A stretch of DNA of 64,000 nt from Pyrinomonadaceae bacterium. GTDB taxonomy: Bacteria > Acidobacteriota > Blastocatellia > Pyrinomonadales > Pyrinomonadaceae. A program made the translations under genes and the position numbers. Positions 61,664 through 64,000 of this stretch are shown in pieces (position 1 is the first letter of the stretch; each line of letters begins with the position of its first letter). The notes under the pieces were generated by a model that was given only the letters and a program-made list of their open reading frames with translations, did not search any database and had not been told where the DNA came from. Location of the stretch: the NCBI GenBank assembly GCA_021463165.1, contig JAJTWY010000003.1, forward strand, positions 62,001 to 126,000, read 5' to 3'.

Positions 61664-62425
61664 ATGAGCCTCGCCACCGCCGAACCCCAGGTCCCAGTAA
61701 CAGAGACAACGATCGAATCGGTGCTTCTCGATGCCGATCTTTTCGTCAAATACAGCTCGCCCGAGAAGGCCTTTGAACTGCTGCGGCAATCGCTCGAGCG
61801 TTCGCCGCGGTCGATCAGCCTGCGCGAAAAGATGCGCGATATCTGCGTTCGGCAGAAGAATCTCAATGAGGCGGCGAAACAATGCCTTGCGTTGGTCAGC
61901 CTCTATATCGCACGCGAGGATTTTGACCTGGCTTACGACCGCCTGCAGGAGGCCAAGCTGCTCGATCCGCGGATCTCGGTCGCCCCGGGCCTAGAGGCTA
62001 TCCGAAGGGCTCGTCGCCCGGATTTTGCTGTCGATCGCGACCGCTCGCCGCAGGCCGTTCGAACCGATGTGACGTTTGCCGGCAGTCTCGCGTACGTGAG
62101 CATATTTGACGCGGTTCAGGTGATCGAGAGCGCCAAAATGACCGGCCTGCTGATAATCAAATCAGATCTGCACCTCGGCAGCGTCTCGTTCAACGAGGGC
62201 AAGATCGTCGACGCGGAATGCAATGGGACGAATGGCCATTTGGCGTTTCGCGACATTATTGAGATAAGCTCAGGGACATTTGAGTTCAATGTTTGCGAAA
62301 AAGAGTTTCCGATCGTCATTGCCGTCACAAGCAATACCAATTTTCTCCTCGATGTGCTTACCGAACTCGATAACGAGCGCGCCGAAAAGCAAGGGCTGCG
62401 CAGCATCGGTGATGAGCTGGTCTGA
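61664..62425 (+). CDS. DUF4388 (PATAN) domain protein
   Basis: 253 residues, no signal peptide. Residues about 20-115 form helix pairs of TPR type (YSSPEKAFELLRQSLERSP; LNEAAKQCLALVSLYIAREDFDLAYDRLQEAKLLDP). Residues about 130-235 match DUF4388: 'FAGSLAYVSIFDAVQVIESAKMTGLLII' (parts) and 'LGSVSFNEGKIVDAECNGTNGHLAFRDII', ending in a short beta part. DUF4388/PATAN proteins link to two-component, pilus and gliding regulation in Myxococcus and cyanobacteria. It may be a regulator-adaptor here. The smc gene follows after 221 bases. Confidence 0.82.
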   Translation: MSLATAEPQVPVTETTIESVLLDADLFVKYSSPEKAFELLRQSLERSPRSISLREKMRDICVRQKNLNEAAKQCLALVSLYIAREDFDLAYDRLQEAKLLDPRISVAPGLEAIRRARRPDFAVDRDRSPQAVRTDVTFAGSLAYVSIFDAVQVIESAKMTGLLIIKSDLHLGSVSFNEGKIVDAECNGTNGHLAFRDIIEISSGTFEFNVCEKEFPIVIAVTSNTNFLLDVLTELDNERAEKQGLRSIGDELV

Positions 62426-62646
62426 GAGTCAGAATCGGACGAGGGCCATCCGGGCCAAAAAGTAAAAGGCAAATGGAGAAGGCCGTGGGCCGTTTTCACG
62501 CCGACGTATTTTTTGATGCGCTGGCTGGCCGAAAAATGCCAGAATAGCTTGGTCGGGCATTCGCCGTTTTTCGCAGGCCTTGCGTTTGACTTCGCACGTC
62601 CGATACAACAAAATATAGTGCTCATCGCAGTACCAGGCACAATAGA
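62426..62646. other. 221-base intergenic region before smc
   Basis: No supported gene. Short open frames here do not have start signals. I see no clear promoter consensus; the last bases before the smc ATG do not hold a strong Shine-Dalgarno. Confidence 0.4.
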
Positions 62647-64000
62647 ATGTTTAAGCTCCAGCGTCTCGAAATCTCAGGCTTTAAGTCTTTTGCCGACTAT
62701 ACAGAGATAGTTTTTACCGGAAGCGGCATCACCGCCGTGGTCGGGCCCAATGGCTGCGGCAAGTCGAACGTCTCGGACGCGATCTCGTGGGTGCTTGGCG
62801 AACAGCGGGCAAAATCGCTACGCGGCGGCGAGATGAAGGACGTCGTTTTTGCGGGAACGCGCAACCGCAAACCCGGCGGGATGGCTGAGGTCGTGCTGCA
62901 CCTGGTCCGCGACGATTCGGTCTTCACGGGTGACGAGGACGAGCTCTCGGGAATCGACCAGGCTCTCTCGGAGATCGACGAGAGCTCGGTCGATATGGAC
63001 GAGGTCGAGGGGGTCGAGGACGAAGCCGTCATTGATCAGTCGTCGGCCGCCGGTGAGGAAGCTGTATCTGCCGAAGGAGCAGACAGCGAGAGCGAAGAGG
63101 TTGAGACCGTAAAGGCGATGGCCGTCGGGTCAGCCCGCATCGTCGAGCATAGGGTAAAGACCAAGCGGCATTGGCGTCCGCGCTCGTTTGCCTTGGATTT
63201 TGCGCCGGGCGAGTCGGTCTCGGTCACGCGCCGTTTGTATCTTTCGGGCGAGAGTGAATATCAGCTGAACGGCAAGACGTGCCGTTTGCGTGACATAACA
63301 GACCTTTTCGCGGGAACGGGGCTTTCGGGTGCCCATTACGCGATCATCGAGCAAGGCAGGATCGGCCAGGTACTTTCAGCAAAACCGGCGGATCGTCGAA
63401 ATCTCATCGAAGAAGCCGCCGGAATATCAAAATTCCGTGCTCGCCAGCGTGCTGCCGAATCCCGGCTCGATACCGCAAAGGCTAATCTTGGCCGCATCTC
63501 GGACATCATCTCCGAGGTCGATACGCAGGTGAATTCACTTCGGAGGCAGGCTGCGAAGACCAGGCGGTTCAAGATACTGCAGGAAGAGTTCCGAACGCTT
63601 CTGCGACAGCTTTATGCGGCTGAGGGCAAGCATTTGCTCGATCTTTCGAACGAACTGCAGGCGCTTCTGAGTACTTCGGACGATATCGAGGCAAAGCTGC
63701 ATGAGGAAGTGCGTGCAAAAGAGGAAGGCTCTCGCGAGGCTACCCAGAGAGCTCGCGAGGCCGAAGAAAGCCTCGCCGAGATCAGAAGGATCCATGCAAA
63801 CAACATTCTCGAACGTGACCGCGCCGAACGCGAACATATCTATAAATCAGACCAGATCGTAAATCTTAACAGCCGGTGCGATGCACTCCGCGTCGAGATC
63901 GCCCAGAGCAGGGAACGGCTGGCGTTGCTCGGTACCGAGCACACGCGATTGAAGGCAGATGAAGAGCGCGAGTCGGCCGCGCATGCGGCCGCTGAGGCCG
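62647..64000 (+). CDS. smc: chromosome segregation ATPase SMC, N-terminal part
   Basis: 451 codons are present; the gene runs off the right edge. The start ATG at 62647 gives MFKLQRLEISGFKSFADYTE, the usual SMC start. Walker A GPNGCGKS is at residues 33-40, followed by NVSDAISWVLGEQ. The N-terminal head continues through VTRRLYLSGESEYQLNG (about 193) and 'RDLIDLFAGTGLSGAHYAIIEQG'-type sequence. From about 260 a coiled coil begins. Between about 92 and 178 the head carries an extra Glu/Asp/Ser-rich stretch not found in typical SMC, where the two strands are joined by 15-20 residues. SMC condenses and segregates chromosomes with ScpA/ScpB. Confidence 0.95.
   Translation, partial: MFKLQRLEISGFKSFADYTEIVFTGSGITAVVGPNGCGKSNVSDAISWVLGEQRAKSLRGGEMKDVVFAGTRNRKPGGMAEVVLHLVRDDSVFTGDEDELSGIDQALSEIDESSVDMDEVEGVEDEAVIDQSSAAGEEAVSAEGADSESEEVETVKAMAVGSARIVEHRVKTKRHWRPRSFALDFAPGESVSVTRRLYLSGESEYQLNGKTCRLRDITDLFAGTGLSGAHYAIIEQGRIGQVLSAKPADRRNLIEEAAGISKFRARQRAAESRLDTAKANLGRISDIISEVDTQVNSLRRQAAKTRRFKILQEEFRTLLRQLYAAEGKHLLDLSNELQALLSTSDDIEAKLHEEVRAKEEGSREATQRAREAEESLAEIRRIHANNILERDRAEREHIYKSDQIVNLNSRCDALRVEIAQSRERLALLGTEHTRLKADEERESAAHAAAEA

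Overview
The window looks like chromosomal DNA of an Acidobacteriota member, most probably class Blastocatellia (Pyrinomonadaceae-like). The grounds are two Oar-type TonB-dependent receptors, many exported peptidases (M4, M14, M20, M28, S9 and a probable further M28), RecN and RecR next to Acidobacteria-type hypotheticals, an RNase E/G with a very large acidic insertion, and a dnaK-dnaJ-hspR heat-shock operon. The taxonomic call is inference; there is no rRNA, tRNA or CRISPR array here that I can support.

Layout. 1-9946 (all minus): truncated exported peptidase, exported unknown, asparaginase II family protein, recN, M14 carboxypeptidase, glycosyltransferase and a large Oar-like receptor with its own terminator. 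10597-13040 (plus): degenerate PilZ protein, exported unknown, CT398-like zinc-ribbon coiled-coil protein; rng (RNase E/G) converges on them. 16166-20252: two GT-C-like membrane glycosyltransferases. 20674-27340 (plus, except one small membrane protein before it): beta-propeller protein, Fis-type HTH protein, M28 peptidase, amidohydrolase, NTF2-like protein and M20 peptidase. 27349-31676 (minus): PilN/PilO/PilP-like and pseudopilin-like genes, then an FHA-GGDEF diguanylate cyclase. 31849-37455 (minus): a six-part fibre locus with three DUF4402-type subunits, a two-Ig-domain chaperone and an usher-like barrel protein, with its own promoter, long leader and internal hairpin. This locus is the best candidate for a little-described system.

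37805-40071: ybaB-recR, then an orotate phosphoribosyltransferase-like gene and a Nudix hydrolase. 40258-42480 is an accessory patch: a RepA-like ATPase with a near-leaderless promoter and a probable C-terminal frameshift, and a DUF433/DUF5615 toxin-antitoxin pair. 42598-48641: M4 peptidase, SRA-like orphan, TonB C-terminal protein, S9 peptidase and a BrnTA module whose toxin lacks a normal start. 48734-54118: proC, GNAT, a four-hairpin leader RNA with intrinsic terminator ahead of tyrS, a metallophosphoesterase, a pgsA-like gene and an exported unknown. 54315-57932: dnaK-dnaJ-hspR with a HAIR-like operator over the dnaK promoter, so the last gene probably represses the operon. 58062-64000: second Oar-like receptor, DUF4388 protein and the 5' part of smc with an acidic insertion in its head.

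Together the genes suggest a heterotroph that digests proteins and peptides outside or in the envelope, takes up products through TonB receptors, and has surface fibres, type IV pilus parts and c-di-GMP signalling. Starts were re-chosen where the longest frame began with TTG or ran through a terminator or a poor upstream region.
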